A DNA stretch of 64,000 bases. Origin: UBA946 sp031550725 (GTDB lineage: Bacteria > Bacillota > Clostridia > Oscillospirales > Ruminococcaceae). This document shows, one piece after another, positions 15,558 to 23,860 of this stretch. The DNA is taken from positions 1 to 64,000 of the forward strand of contig JAVBOH010000014.1 of assembly GCA_031550725.1 (NCBI GenBank), written 5' to 3'. The notes under the pieces were generated by a model, which saw only the letters and a program-made list of their open reading frames with translations, did not search any database and was not told where the DNA came from. A program made the position numbers and the translations under genes. Numbering within the stretch: the first letter of the stretch is position 1; the number at the start of each line of letters is the position of its first letter.

Positions 15558-17300
15558 ATGGAAATGATTAATGTTAAAATCAATGGCATGGATGTAGCTG
15601 CACCTAAGGGATCTACTATTCTTCAGGCTGCACGTATTGCGAATATTGATATTCCTACACTTTGCTTTTTGAAGGAAATAAATGCTATCGGCGCTTGCCG
15701 TATCTGTGTTGTTGAAGTTAAGGGGGCAAGAAGCCTTGTTGCTTCATGTGTTTACCCTATCAATGAGGGTATGGAGATTTTCACAAATACTCCTCAGGTT
15801 ATTGATTCAAGAAAGAAAACTCTTGAACTAATTCTTTCTACTCATGAAAGAAAATGTTTGTCCTGCGTTAGAGCTGATAACTGTGAGCTAAAGCAGCTTG
15901 CATATGACCTTGGTGTTGAGGATGAAGGCAAATATGATGGTGAAAACATTACTTACGAGCTAGATACTACTGCTGCTCACATGGTTCGTGACAACAACAA
16001 GTGTATCCTATGCCGTCGTTGCATTGCTGTATGTAATCACAATCAGGGTGTTGGTGTTATCGGTGCTAATGACCGTGGATTTAAAACTCACATAGGCTGT
16101 GCATTTGAGCAGGGTCTTGGCGAAACTTCATGTATTTCATGCGGTCAGTGTATCGCTGTGTGTCCTGTTGGTGCTATCACTGAAAAGGATAATACTGATG
16201 ATGTTCTTAAGGCTATTGCTGATCCTGAAAAGTATGTTATTGTTCAGACAGCTCCTGCTGTACGTGCTGCTCTTGGTGAAGAATTCGGTCTTCCAATGGG
16301 TACTGACGTTGAAGGTAAAATGGCTGCTGCTCTTAGAAGAATTGGCTTTAAGGGTGTATTTGATACAAACTTTGCTGCTGACCTTACTATCATGGAAGAA
16401 GCTACTGAGCTTATCGGACGTGTTCAGAACGGTGGTAAGCTGCCAATGATTACATCTTGTTCACCAGGATGGATCAAGTATTGTGAGCACTACTTCCCTG
16501 ATATGATCGACAACCTTTCTTCTTGTAAGTCCCCTATGCAGATGTTTGGTGCAACTGCTAAGACTTATTATGCTGAGAAAATCGGCGTTGATCCTAAGAA
16601 CATGGTTGTTGTTGCTGTTATGCCATGTACTGCTAAGAAGTTTGAGATTGGCAGAGATGACCAGAGTGCTGCTGGTGTTCCTGATGTTGATATTTCTATC
16701 ACAACAAGAGAGCTTGCACGTCTAATAAAGCGTCTTGGTATTAAGTTCAACCAGTTGCCTGAGGAGAAGTTCGATGAACCTCTCGGTATCGGTACTGGTG
16801 CTGCTGTAATCTTCGGTGCTACTGGTGGTGTTATGGAAGCTGCTCTTAGAACTGCTGTTAAGATGATTACTGGCAAAGAAGCTAAGGATATAAACTTCAC
16901 TGCTGTTCGTGGTGTTGAAGATATCAAGGAGGCATCATACAAGGTTGGCGATTTGGATGTTAAGGTTGCTGTTGCATCTGGTACTGCTAACGCTGCTGAA
17001 CTTCTTAAGAAGGTTCAGAGTGGTGAAGCTGATTACACATTCATCGAAATCATGGGTTGTCCTGGCGGCTGTGTAAACGGCGGCGGTCAGCCACAGGTTC
17101 CTGCATCTGTTCGTAACTTTGAGGATATCAGAGCTATCAGAGCTAAGGCACTTTATGACCTGGATGAAGCTAACACAATCAGACTTTCTCATGAAAACCC
17201 AGCTATCAAGTCTATTTATGATGAATACTTTGAAAAGCCAGGCAGCCACAAGGCTCATGAAATTCTCCATACTTCTTATGTTAAGAGAGATCTTTATTAA
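15558..17300 (+). CDS. hydA: [FeFe] hydrogenase catalytic alpha subunit
   Basis: 580 residues. Domains: a NuoG-like 2Fe-2S ferredoxin (about 1-80; CFLKEINAIGACRICVVEV and a later Cys), a His/Cys cluster region (CLSCVRADNCELK, about 100-112), a double 4Fe-4S ferredoxin (CILCRRCIAVC, CISCGQCIAVCP), the H-cluster domain with L1 TSCSPGW, L2 MPCTAKKFE and L3 EIMGCPGGCVNGGGQP, and a C-terminal small-subunit-like tail (IKSIYDEYFEKPGSHKAHE). This is an M3-type catalytic subunit that reduces protons to H2, cytoplasmic, with HydB and HydC. L1 has serine as the second residue of the Cys pair, a variant reported for NAD-linked multimeric enzymes. The AAAGGATGG ribosome site is spaced rather far (about 12 bases). 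Confidence 0.96.
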   Translation: MEMINVKINGMDVAAPKGSTILQAARIANIDIPTLCFLKEINAIGACRICVVEVKGARSLVASCVYPINEGMEIFTNTPQVIDSRKKTLELILSTHERKCLSCVRADNCELKQLAYDLGVEDEGKYDGENITYELDTTAAHMVRDNNKCILCRRCIAVCNHNQGVGVIGANDRGFKTHIGCAFEQGLGETSCISCGQCIAVCPVGAITEKDNTDDVLKAIADPEKYVIVQTAPAVRAALGEEFGLPMGTDVEGKMAAALRRIGFKGVFDTNFAADLTIMEEATELIGRVQNGGKLPMITSCSPGWIKYCEHYFPDMIDNLSSCKSPMQMFGATAKTYYAEKIGVDPKNMVVVAVMPCTAKKFEIGRDDQSAAGVPDVDISITTRELARLIKRLGIKFNQLPEEKFDEPLGIGTGAAVIFGATGGVMEAALRTAVKMITGKEAKDINFTAVRGVEDIKEASYKVGDLDVKVAVASGTANAAELLKKVQSGEADYTFIEIMGCPGGCVNGGGQPQVPASVRNFEDIRAIRAKALYDLDEANTIRLSHENPAIKSIYDEYFEKPGSHKAHEILHTSYVKRDLY

Positions 17301-17322
17301 TTAGTATTTTAGAACAATTATT

Positions 17323-17358
17323 AAACTCCTATGACGATTTTCTTCGTCATAGGAGTTT
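17323..17358 (+). terminator. Terminator of the hydrogenase operon
   Basis: Perfect 15-base arms (AAACTCCTATGACGA) with a 6-base loop, 22 bases after hydA. The tail is only weakly T-rich (TTTAATTATATT), but the stem is strong. Confidence 0.85.
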
Positions 17359-17416
17359 AATTATATTGTAATAAATATAAGTTTTTTCATAAATATAAAA
17401 TTATTTTGATAATCTC

Positions 17417-17445
17417 TTGACAATTAAATCAAAATGTGTTATCAT
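17417..17445 (+). promoter_or_regulatory. Sigma-A promoter of the ABC exporter leader
   Basis: TTGACA, exactly 17 bases, TATCAT. Predicted start near 17452, about 40 bases upstream of a 23-codon leader frame and 180 bases upstream of the transporter. Confidence 0.75.
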
Positions 17446-17491
17446 AATATTCCTGCACTTTTGCAGAAGTTAATAAAAGGAGTATAAAACA

Positions 17492-17563
17492 ATGAACAGT
17501 AATAATTTTAATAACAATATTATATTTATTCCGTTCACATTAATGTTTAATGCTCTTTCATAA
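17492..17563 (+). CDS. 23-residue leader peptide upstream of ABC exporter
   Basis: ATG to TAA encoding 23 residues (MNSNNFNNNIIFIPFTLMF, then NALS). It has a textbook ribosome site, AAAAGGAG, 9 bases before the ATG. The frame sits between a strong promoter and a Rho-independent terminator that ends 18 bases before the exporter start. This is the order expected for ribosome-mediated attenuation, in which stalling in the leader changes downstream folding. The CCGTTCACAT segment within the frame resembles the 3' arm of the terminator (CCGTGACGCAT) and could compete for its 5' arm. Expression and regulation are inferred from layout. Confidence 0.6.
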   Translation: MNSNNFNNNIIFIPFTLMFNALS

Positions 17564-17578
17564 GTGTATATTAAAATT

Positions 17579-17613
17579 ATGCGTTACGGTATAAGTCCGT
17601 GACGCATTTTTTT
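17579..17613 (+). terminator. Terminator/attenuator between leader peptide and ABC genes
   Basis: 11-base arms with one G-T pair (ATGCGTTACGG/CCGTGACGCAT), a 7-base loop and TTTTTTT. It lies after the leader frame and just before the AAAGGAGG of the ATPase gene, so all transcripts from the 17417 promoter must read through it to express the exporter. Confidence 0.85.
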
Positions 17614-17631
17614 GTTTAAAGGAGGTTAATC

Positions 17632-18606
17632 ATGATTGAGGTTAAGGGGCTTAACAAAACTTTTAAAGTTGCGAAACGAAATGCAGGCTTTAAAAATGCA
17701 GTAAAATCGCTTTTTCAAAGGGAATATGAATATATTCATGCATTAAATGATGTATCATTTTCTATTGCTGATGGCGAAATGATAGGATTTATCGGTCCTA
17801 ATGGTGCTGGAAAAAGCAGTACTATTAAGATTTTAAGCGGTATTCTTACACCAGATAGTGGCGAATGTTCTATAAACGGTATTGTTCCGTGGAAAAAGCG
17901 CATTGAACACGTTCGCAATATCGGTGTTGTTTTCGGTCAGCGTTCACAGCTATGGTGGGATGTACCCGTTATAGACTCATTCGAACTTATTAAGGATATT
18001 TACGAGGTTGACAATACCATATACAAACGAAATCTTGATGAACTTACCGAAATGCTTGATTTAAAAGAAATCCTACGCACACCTGCACGTCAGCTAAGCT
18101 TAGGTCAGCGTATGCGATGTGAAATCGCTGGCTCCTTGCTCCATGACCCAAAGGTTGTTTTTCTTGATGAGCCGACAATAGGTCTTGATGCAGTGTCAAA
18201 AATTGCAGTACGTACATTTATCAAAAAGCTAAATGCTGAAAAGAAAACCACAGTAATTTTAACAACACATGACATGAATGATATTGAAGCGCTTACAGAT
18301 AAAATTCTGCTTATCGGCAAAGGACAAATTTTGCTCGACAGCTCTCTTGCCGAACTGAAAAAGCGAAACGGTACATATAAAAATATTCAAATAGATTATA
18401 ATAGTGGTACATTTAATTTATGTGATGGTATAACTTCTGTAAAAGCAAGTGATGGGCAGTCTGAATTTTCTGTTGATACAAAAAAAATATCAGTATCCAA
18501 TGCGATATCAATACTTTCAGCAAATGCTGATATCACCGATATTTCAATTACAAATTCATCTGTTGAGGAGCTTGTTGTTTCGTTATATGAGGAGTACCGT
18601 ATATGA
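17632..18606 (+). CDS. ABC-2 type exporter ATP-binding protein
   Basis: 324 residues. Walker A GPNGAGKSS (about 55-63), Q loop VVFGQRSQLWW, signature LSLGQRMR (about 157-164), Walker B VVFLDEPTIGLD and H loop TTHDM. A ~100-residue C-terminal extension follows. The WWDVP sequence after the Q loop and the N-terminal FKVAKRNAGFKNAVKSLF insert mark the COG4586 subfamily that pairs with two ABC-2 permeases. The substrate is not known; members export peptides, lipids or drugs. AAAGGAGG is 6 bases before the ATG. The stop overlaps the next start (ATGA). Confidence 0.92.
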   Translation: MIEVKGLNKTFKVAKRNAGFKNAVKSLFQREYEYIHALNDVSFSIADGEMIGFIGPNGAGKSSTIKILSGILTPDSGECSINGIVPWKKRIEHVRNIGVVFGQRSQLWWDVPVIDSFELIKDIYEVDNTIYKRNLDELTEMLDLKEILRTPARQLSLGQRMRCEIAGSLLHDPKVVFLDEPTIGLDAVSKIAVRTFIKKLNAEKKTTVILTTHDMNDIEALTDKILLIGKGQILLDSSLAELKKRNGTYKNIQIDYNSGTFNLCDGITSVKASDGQSEFSVDTKKISVSNAISILSANADITDISITNSSVEELVVSLYEEYRI

Positions 18607-19406
18607 AAAAATATATAAGTCTTTTCAGAATCCGTTTCATAAACGGACTTCAATATCGTGCCGCAGCTCTAGCAGGAATAGCTACTCAATTCTTCTGGGG
18701 TTTTATGGAGATACTTCTTTTCAAAGCATTTTATGAATCAAACCCTACACAAATTCCAATGGAATTTAACCAGCTAGCATCATATATTTGGTTACAGCAG
18801 GCATTCCTTGCATTATTTGCATCATGGACACTTGATAATGATATTTTCAAAATAATCAGTGATGGAAATATTGCATACGAGCTTGCCAGACCTGCTAATT
18901 TATACGACTTATGGTTCAGCAAAAATCTCGCTCTACGAGTGTCAAATGCCTCAATGCGATGCCTAGCAATTCTTATCGTTGCATGGTTTTTGCCAGAGCC
19001 ATACAGGCTTACTCCCCCACCAAATTTTTTGACATTTATATTGTTTTTAATCACTTTAATACTTGGACTGTTTGTTGTTGTAGGATTTTGTATGTTTGTT
19101 TATATCGCATCTTTTCACACATTGAACCCTATGGGAATACGATTGGTTGCAATTGGTTTGACAGATCTATTATCAGGTTCAGTTATACCGTTTCCATTTT
19201 TTCCAAGGGCAATACAAAAAGTTCTTGAACTACTGCCATTTGGCTCAATACAAAATGTTCCGCTTCGAATTTATACAGGTAATATAAGTGGTAATGAAAT
19301 ATTTCCAACTATCATTTTACAAATAGTGTGGGTTATTGTTTTAGTGTTTTTAGGTAAGCTTTGGATGAACAGTTCGTTGAAAAAAATTGTTGTACAAGGA
19401 GGGTAA
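18603..19406 (+). CDS. ABC-2 type exporter permease subunit (COG4587-like)
   Basis: 267 residues with about six membrane helices. The first follows a short cytoplasmic start (MKKYISLFRIRFINGLQYRAAA), then a conserved LASYIWLQQAFLALFASW region and FISDGNIAYELARP-like ISDGNIAYELARPANLYDLW. The four-base ATGA overlap with the ATPase and three-base gap to the second permease show a single operon. Forms the heterodimeric membrane channel with the next gene product. Confidence 0.88.
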   Translation: MKKYISLFRIRFINGLQYRAAALAGIATQFFWGFMEILLFKAFYESNPTQIPMEFNQLASYIWLQQAFLALFASWTLDNDIFKIISDGNIAYELARPANLYDLWFSKNLALRVSNASMRCLAILIVAWFLPEPYRLTPPPNFLTFILFLITLILGLFVVVGFCMFVYIASFHTLNPMGIRLVAIGLTDLLSGSVIPFPFFPRAIQKVLELLPFGSIQNVPLRIYTGNISGNEIFPTIILQIVWVIVLVFLGKLWMNSSLKKIVVQGG

Positions 19407-19409
19407 TTT

Positions 19410-20186
19410 ATGCGATTATATATAAAATTCCTGACTATACACTTTACAAGTCAAATGCAGTATAAAAAATCATTTTTCCTTACAATCTTTGGTCAAATAC
19501 TAGGTGCAGTTTCAACACTTGCAGGTGTATATTTTATGTTTCTGCGCTTTGACACACTAAAAGGTTATACATATAATGAAGTTCTGCTTTGCTTTGCAGT
19601 TGTCTTTATGTCATTCTCACTTGCTGAAGTTTTTGCAAGAGGTTTTGATCATTTTGGGACGATTATTCGTAACAGTGAGTTCGATAGGATTATGGTGCGT
19701 CCTAGAAATGAAATTTTCCAAGTATTAGCCATGCATATGGATTTTACTCGTATTGGCAGACTGTTTCTTGCATTAATAATTTTTGCATATACAATGCCAC
19801 AAAGCAATGTCATTTGGACGCCTAGTAAAATCATTACACTTATTATCATGATTATTTCTGGTACAGTTGTATTCAGCAGTTTGTTTCTTATATATGCTGC
19901 AATTTGTTTTTTCTCAACAGAAGGGTTAGAGTTTATGAATATTTTCACTGATGGCGGACGTGAATTTGGAAGATATCCATTTTCAATTTACGGTAAAAAA
20001 ATGCTGAAGTTTTTTACTTTTATTGTTCCTCTTGCACTCTTTCAATATTACCCTTTTCTTTATCTTACCGATAAATCGAACGATATTTTATATATTCTAT
20101 GTCCACTCTTAGCAATGCTTTTTATTATACCATGCTTTTTTATATGGAAAATAGGTGTCAGGCATTATAAATCAAATGGCTCATAA
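19410..20186 (+). CDS. ABC-2 type exporter permease subunit (COG3694-like)
   Basis: 258 residues with six predicted membrane helices. It has the family motif DRIMVRPRNEIFQVLAMHMD (about 92-111), which parallels the GNIAYELARP segment in the partner permease. Begins 3 bases after the previous stop, with AGGAGGG as ribosome site. Likely the second half of the export channel. No terminator with a clear T-run was found in the AT-rich 250 bases that follow. Confidence 0.87.
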   Translation: MRLYIKFLTIHFTSQMQYKKSFFLTIFGQILGAVSTLAGVYFMFLRFDTLKGYTYNEVLLCFAVVFMSFSLAEVFARGFDHFGTIIRNSEFDRIMVRPRNEIFQVLAMHMDFTRIGRLFLALIIFAYTMPQSNVIWTPSKIITLIIMIISGTVVFSSLFLIYAAICFFSTEGLEFMNIFTDGGREFGRYPFSIYGKKMLKFFTFIVPLALFQYYPFLYLTDKSNDILYILCPLLAMLFIIPCFFIWKIGVRHYKSNGS

Positions 20187-20366
20187 ATTTTACTTTATAA
20201 TATAATTTAAAATGTATCTAATTATTAATTTATATACAATCATGACTTGAATTATATATAACAATATGATACTTGTTAATTATTTATCATATATTAACGA
20301 ATATTTTTACATTATAATGTGAATTAACCTTAATTACGTATTCATATATACTTTATAAAATAGAGT

Positions 20367-20395
20367 TTGAATACAAAATAACTAAATGTTATAAT
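20367..20395 (+). promoter_or_regulatory. Sigma-A promoter of the chemoreceptor gene
   Basis: TTGAAT, exactly 17 bases, TATAAT, 40 bases upstream of the start codon. No sigma-D (flagellar) consensus is seen, although many chemoreceptors use one. Confidence 0.7.
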
Positions 20396-20434
20396 AAATG
20401 TGACAATATTATATTAGATTGGAAGGTAAAAATT

Positions 20435-22357
20435 ATGAAATATACCCATTCGTTAAGATTTAAGATTTCCAGACTTAGTGTAATTCCCCTGTTAACAGTC
20501 GCTTTTCTTTTTATTTGCATTTCATTTTTTATCTCTAACAAATTAGTTAAAGATAATACAATTTCAGTAATTGAATCTGTTGAACAAACTACTGATGGAT
20601 TTATTAATGAATGGTGTGAAACTACACTTGGATTTGCGAAATCATATGCAAATAATATTCCTGATGGTATTATCACTGCTATGAAAAGCGGAGATGCACA
20701 AACTATCGCAGATTTATCCAAACTGTCTTTTGAGGCAACAAATTGTGATGGTATGACTTTTACTGACATGGAGGGAAATGCTCTTTGCAGAGTTACAAAT
20801 CCTGCTAAATTTGGTGATAATATTAAATCATCACTAGCTATTGCTGATGCTATGGAAGGTAAATCAGTAGTTTATCCATATCCTACTTCAAACAACGGTT
20901 TTAGTGTTGCTGCCGGTACTCCTATTTATGAAAATGATACACAAATAGGAGTTTTATTCCTTTCAAAAAGACTTGATAAGGATGAATTTATTGATAAACT
21001 AAAAGCTATGACATTTTGTGAGATTGAACTATATCAGAAAGATGTTCTTGTTAAGAGCAGCTTGTGTGATATTGATGAAAACAACGCTGTAACGCTTGAC
21101 AGTGACACTTGGCAAAAAGTTTATTCTGGTAAATCAATTGATGCTGATGCAAAAATCGATGGCAAAAATGCAATGGTACGTTACATACCTATTTACGGCA
21201 AAAACAATGAAGTTGTTGGTGCAGTAAAAGCGCAATTTATTCTTGTGAGTACAACATGGGTTACTATTTTATGGATAATCTTTATTATTGCAGCAATAGT
21301 TATCTACACACCAATTAGTATTACAAATATTACAAGCTTTGTGAAACCTATCAAAAAGCTTACTGACAGTGCTGAACAGCTTGCTATCGGTAATATTAAT
21401 ACCGACTTAGCTCATGACAGAGATGATGAACTTGGCATTCTTCAGGAAAGCTTCATTAAAATATCAGACATTATGAAAAGCCAAGCTGAAATTTTAGATC
21501 AAGTTGCTCATGGTAATCTTAATGTTACATATTCTGCTCGTTCAAATGTTGACACAGTGGGGCTTAGCCTTGCTGCAATGATTAGCAACAATCGTGAAAT
21601 CATTTCAGAAATTTCTGATGCTACTACACAGGTTTCTTCTGCATCAGGACATGTTTCAAACGATAGTCAGATTTTAGCAAATGGTGCAGCTGAGCAGTCT
21701 GATGCAATAAAGAAAATATCTGATGGTATGGCTGATATTGGTGACAAGAGCCGTGAGAATGTTGAACTTGCTCACAATGCTACTAAATTATCCGATGAAT
21801 CACGTGAACTCATGTCAACAAGTATTGAAAATATGTCATCACTTGTTGGTGCAATGAATGATATTTCTAAGGCATCAGAGAGTATCTCTAAGGTTATTAA
21901 GGTTATCGACGACATTGCATTCCAGACAAATATTCTTGCTTTGAATGCTGCAGTTGAAGCCGCTCGTGCAGGAGCTGCTGGTAAGGGATTTGCAGTTGTT
22001 GCAGAGGAAGTCAGAAATCTAGCAGCAAAGAGTGCAGAAGCTGCAAAGGAAACATCATCAATAATTGAAAGTAACATTACAATGGTTAAGCTTGGTAATT
22101 CAATTGTTGAAAAATCAAATGAATCACTCGGATTGCTTGCTGAGAATTCAGAAAAAATAAACGGTATCGTTACTGTTATTGCAGATTCATCTTCAAATCA
22201 AAATATTCTGCTTTCAGACCTCAATAAGTCTGTTGAGATGGTTGCTGATGTTATCGAAACTAACTCCAGTACAGCTGAATCTTCTGCTGCTGCAAGTGAA
22301 GAACTTTCAAGTCAAGCCGCTATTCTTCATGATTTGGTTAGCCGTTATCAATTATAA
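20435..22357 (+). CDS. Methyl-accepting chemotaxis protein
   Basis: 640 residues. First membrane helix about 15-34 (VIPLLTVAFLFICISFFIS). Periplasmic-side sensor about 35-270 of single-Cache type (DGMTFTDMEGNALCRV...YPTSNNGFSVAAGTPIYE). Second helix about 272-296. HAMP about 297-350 (VKPIKKLTDSAEQLAIGN). The cytoplasmic methylation and signalling coiled coil has the conserved hairpin tip around IAFQTNILALNAAVEAARAG (about 500-519). The start follows GGAAGG. The ligand is unknown, and no cheA, cheW or flagellar genes are in the window. Confidence 0.95.
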   Translation: MKYTHSLRFKISRLSVIPLLTVAFLFICISFFISNKLVKDNTISVIESVEQTTDGFINEWCETTLGFAKSYANNIPDGIITAMKSGDAQTIADLSKLSFEATNCDGMTFTDMEGNALCRVTNPAKFGDNIKSSLAIADAMEGKSVVYPYPTSNNGFSVAAGTPIYENDTQIGVLFLSKRLDKDEFIDKLKAMTFCEIELYQKDVLVKSSLCDIDENNAVTLDSDTWQKVYSGKSIDADAKIDGKNAMVRYIPIYGKNNEVVGAVKAQFILVSTTWVTILWIIFIIAAIVIYTPISITNITSFVKPIKKLTDSAEQLAIGNINTDLAHDRDDELGILQESFIKISDIMKSQAEILDQVAHGNLNVTYSARSNVDTVGLSLAAMISNNREIISEISDATTQVSSASGHVSNDSQILANGAAEQSDAIKKISDGMADIGDKSRENVELAHNATKLSDESRELMSTSIENMSSLVGAMNDISKASESISKVIKVIDDIAFQTNILALNAAVEAARAGAAGKGFAVVAEEVRNLAAKSAEAAKETSSIIESNITMVKLGNSIVEKSNESLGLLAENSEKINGIVTVIADSSSNQNILLSDLNKSVEMVADVIETNSSTAESSAAASEELSSQAAILHDLVSRYQL

Positions 22358-22391
22358 AACACATTATTTTACTTTAACTAAGGAGATTTAT

Positions 22392-22466
22392 ATGTTAGAT
22401 AATCCAAAACATATTGAAAACACAACTATTTCATTTTATAAGCTCTATACAGCATATAGCAAATAA
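22392..22466 (+). CDS. 24-residue leader peptide upstream of CD3324-family gene
   Basis: ATG to TAA with AAGGAG 6 bases upstream, encoding MLDNPKHIENTTISFYKLYT plus AYSK. It begins 34 bases after the chemoreceptor gene. Directly after its stop is a nested hairpin (22469-22528), then a gene with its own ribosome site. The layout repeats that of the 17.5 kb leader: short frame, structure, gene. Whether it is a regulatory leader or a functional micropeptide cannot be told from sequence. Confidence 0.45.
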   Translation: MLDNPKHIENTTISFYKLYTAYSK

Positions 22467-22468
22467 TA

Positions 22469-22528
22469 TTGCGATTCAAAAATACTAATTGATATTAGTA
22501 TTTGTATAGAGCGATTTTCGAATCGCAA
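22469..22528 (+). other. Nested hairpin with alternative pairing before CD3324 gene
   Basis: Outer arms TTGCGATTC (22469-22477) and GAATCGCAA (22520-22528) enclose an inner stem AAATACTAAT/ATTAGTATTT. The 3' outer arm can instead pair locally with GCGATT at 22511-22516 (GCGATT-TTC-GAATCGC). Two exclusive folds are therefore possible. The tail AATTTATTATG is a poor T-run, so a simple terminator is less likely. Confidence 0.5.
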
Positions 22529-22585
22529 ATTTATTATGATATGTGCTGTAATTCCTAACCTTATAAAATATTAGGAGTGAACTTC

Positions 22586-22846
22586 ATGTCATATATAAAT
22601 GCAAAGGATATACTTCCAGAAAATTTACTTTTACAAATTAAAGAATATTATAAGTCAGGTATGCTCTATATTCCGTTGTTTGAGGACGAGCAAAATTCCC
22701 GTGATGGATTAACTGAAACAAGGAATTATATTCATAAGCGTAACAATGAAATCTGCGCTAAAAAGCTATCAGGGTATAAAATTAATGAGCTTGCAGATGA
22801 ATATCATCTTTCGGTTGATTCGATAAAAAGTATTCTGTATAGATAA
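22586..22846 (+). CDS. CD3324-family small protein (Mor-like helix-turn-helix)
   Basis: 86 residues with the family pattern MSYINAKDILPENLLLQIKEY, GMLYIPLFEDE, LTETRNYIHKRNNEI and a C-terminal helix-turn-helix (LSGYKINELADEYHLSVDSI). The family is widespread in Clostridia and resembles the DNA-binding end of Mor-type activators, so a regulatory role is likely. GGAG lies 8 bases before the ATG; an in-frame GTG three codons upstream overlaps the ribosome site and was rejected. A strong terminator follows. Confidence 0.85.
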   Translation: MSYINAKDILPENLLLQIKEYYKSGMLYIPLFEDEQNSRDGLTETRNYIHKRNNEICAKKLSGYKINELADEYHLSVDSIKSILYR

Positions 22847-22879
22847 ATTTTATTGGTATATTACTTAATAAATAATATT

Positions 22880-22916
22880 AAATGAGTTGTTTACAATATT
22901 TGTAAACAACTCATTT
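22880..22916 (+). terminator. Terminator after CD3324-family gene
   Basis: Perfect 17-base arms (AAATGAGTTGTTTACAA) with a 3-base loop and a T-run within and after the 3' arm. Confidence 0.88.
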
Positions 22917-22996
22917 TTGTGTATAAATATTTTTAAATGGTTTATTACATTTATTTTTAACATAATCTATGATATACTAAAAAAGAAGGAGTGATT

Positions 22997-23764
22997 ATGA
23001 TGAATAAAAATTATGTTGCAATAAATTCTGAAACTTGGGATACATGGTCACAAAACGGATGTGATTGGTCAATACCAATAACACATGAGGAGTATGTCAA
23101 TGTTACCGAGGATAATTATATTGTATACCTTACACCTTGTATAAGTGTACCTCATGAATGGCTTTGTACTCTTAAAGATAAACAGCTTCTTGGACTTGCA
23201 AGCGGCGGCGGTCAGCAAATGCCCGTGTTTTCTAAGCTTGGTGCAAGCTGTACTGTCTTTGATAATTCATCAAAACAACTTGAGTCTGAAAAAATAGTAT
23301 CAGAACGTGAAGGATATGAAATCAATATCATTAAAGGTGATATGACAAAGCGTCTGCCTTTTGATGATAATACATTCGATATCATTTTTCATCCTGTATC
23401 AAATGTTTATGTAGAGAATATTTACCATATTTGGAATGAATGCAGCCGTGTGCTGAAAAAAGGTGGTATACTTTTAGCAGGTTTCAGTAATGGTATTGAC
23501 TTTTTATTTGAAGATGATAATCCACTTTTAGTCGTAAATAAACTGCCATATAACCCACTTAAAATGTCAGATGAAAAATATAAGCAGTTGGCAGAAAACC
23601 ATGATGGAATACAGTTCAGCCATAGCTTAGAAGAACAAATTGGCGGACAGCTAAAAGCTGGTTTTACTCTTATTGATTTATATGAGGACCATGATAGAGA
23701 TAATGGTGCTGAAATAAGAAAATATGCCCCTCAATATATAGCCACTAAATCAATTAAAAAGTAA
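22997..23764 (+). CDS. Class I SAM-dependent methyltransferase
   Basis: 255 residues. Motif I LLGLASGGGQQMPVFSKLG (SAM loop), the acidic end of beta-2 in CTVFDNSSKQLES, motif II-like GDMTKRLPFDDNTFDIIFHP and a post-motif CSRVLKKGGILLAGF. This is the Methyltransf_11/25 type. The start is the ATG 5 bases after AAGGAG; a second ATG follows directly. The substrate cannot be told; it is a stand-alone gene between two terminators. Confidence 0.85.
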   Translation: MMNKNYVAINSETWDTWSQNGCDWSIPITHEEYVNVTEDNYIVYLTPCISVPHEWLCTLKDKQLLGLASGGGQQMPVFSKLGASCTVFDNSSKQLESEKIVSEREGYEINIIKGDMTKRLPFDDNTFDIIFHPVSNVYVENIYHIWNECSRVLKKGGILLAGFSNGIDFLFEDDNPLLVVNKLPYNPLKMSDEKYKQLAENHDGIQFSHSLEEQIGGQLKAGFTLIDLYEDHDRDNGAEIRKYAPQYIATKSIKK

Positions 23765-23821
23765 TCATTTTTGTATGACATCGACTGATTTTATTATGAG
23801 AGAGAAAGCAATAAAAACTAA

Positions 23822-23853
23822 AGGCAGCTTGCATTTTAAATTTGCAGCTGCCT
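23822..23853. terminator. Bidirectional terminator between methyltransferase and hisS
   Basis: Stem AGGCAGCTTGCA/TGCAGCTGCCT (one bulge). On the minus strand TTAGTTTTTATTGC follows; on the plus strand AATATTTTTAC follows. It serves convergent genes. Confidence 0.75.
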
Positions 23854-23860
23854 AATATTT

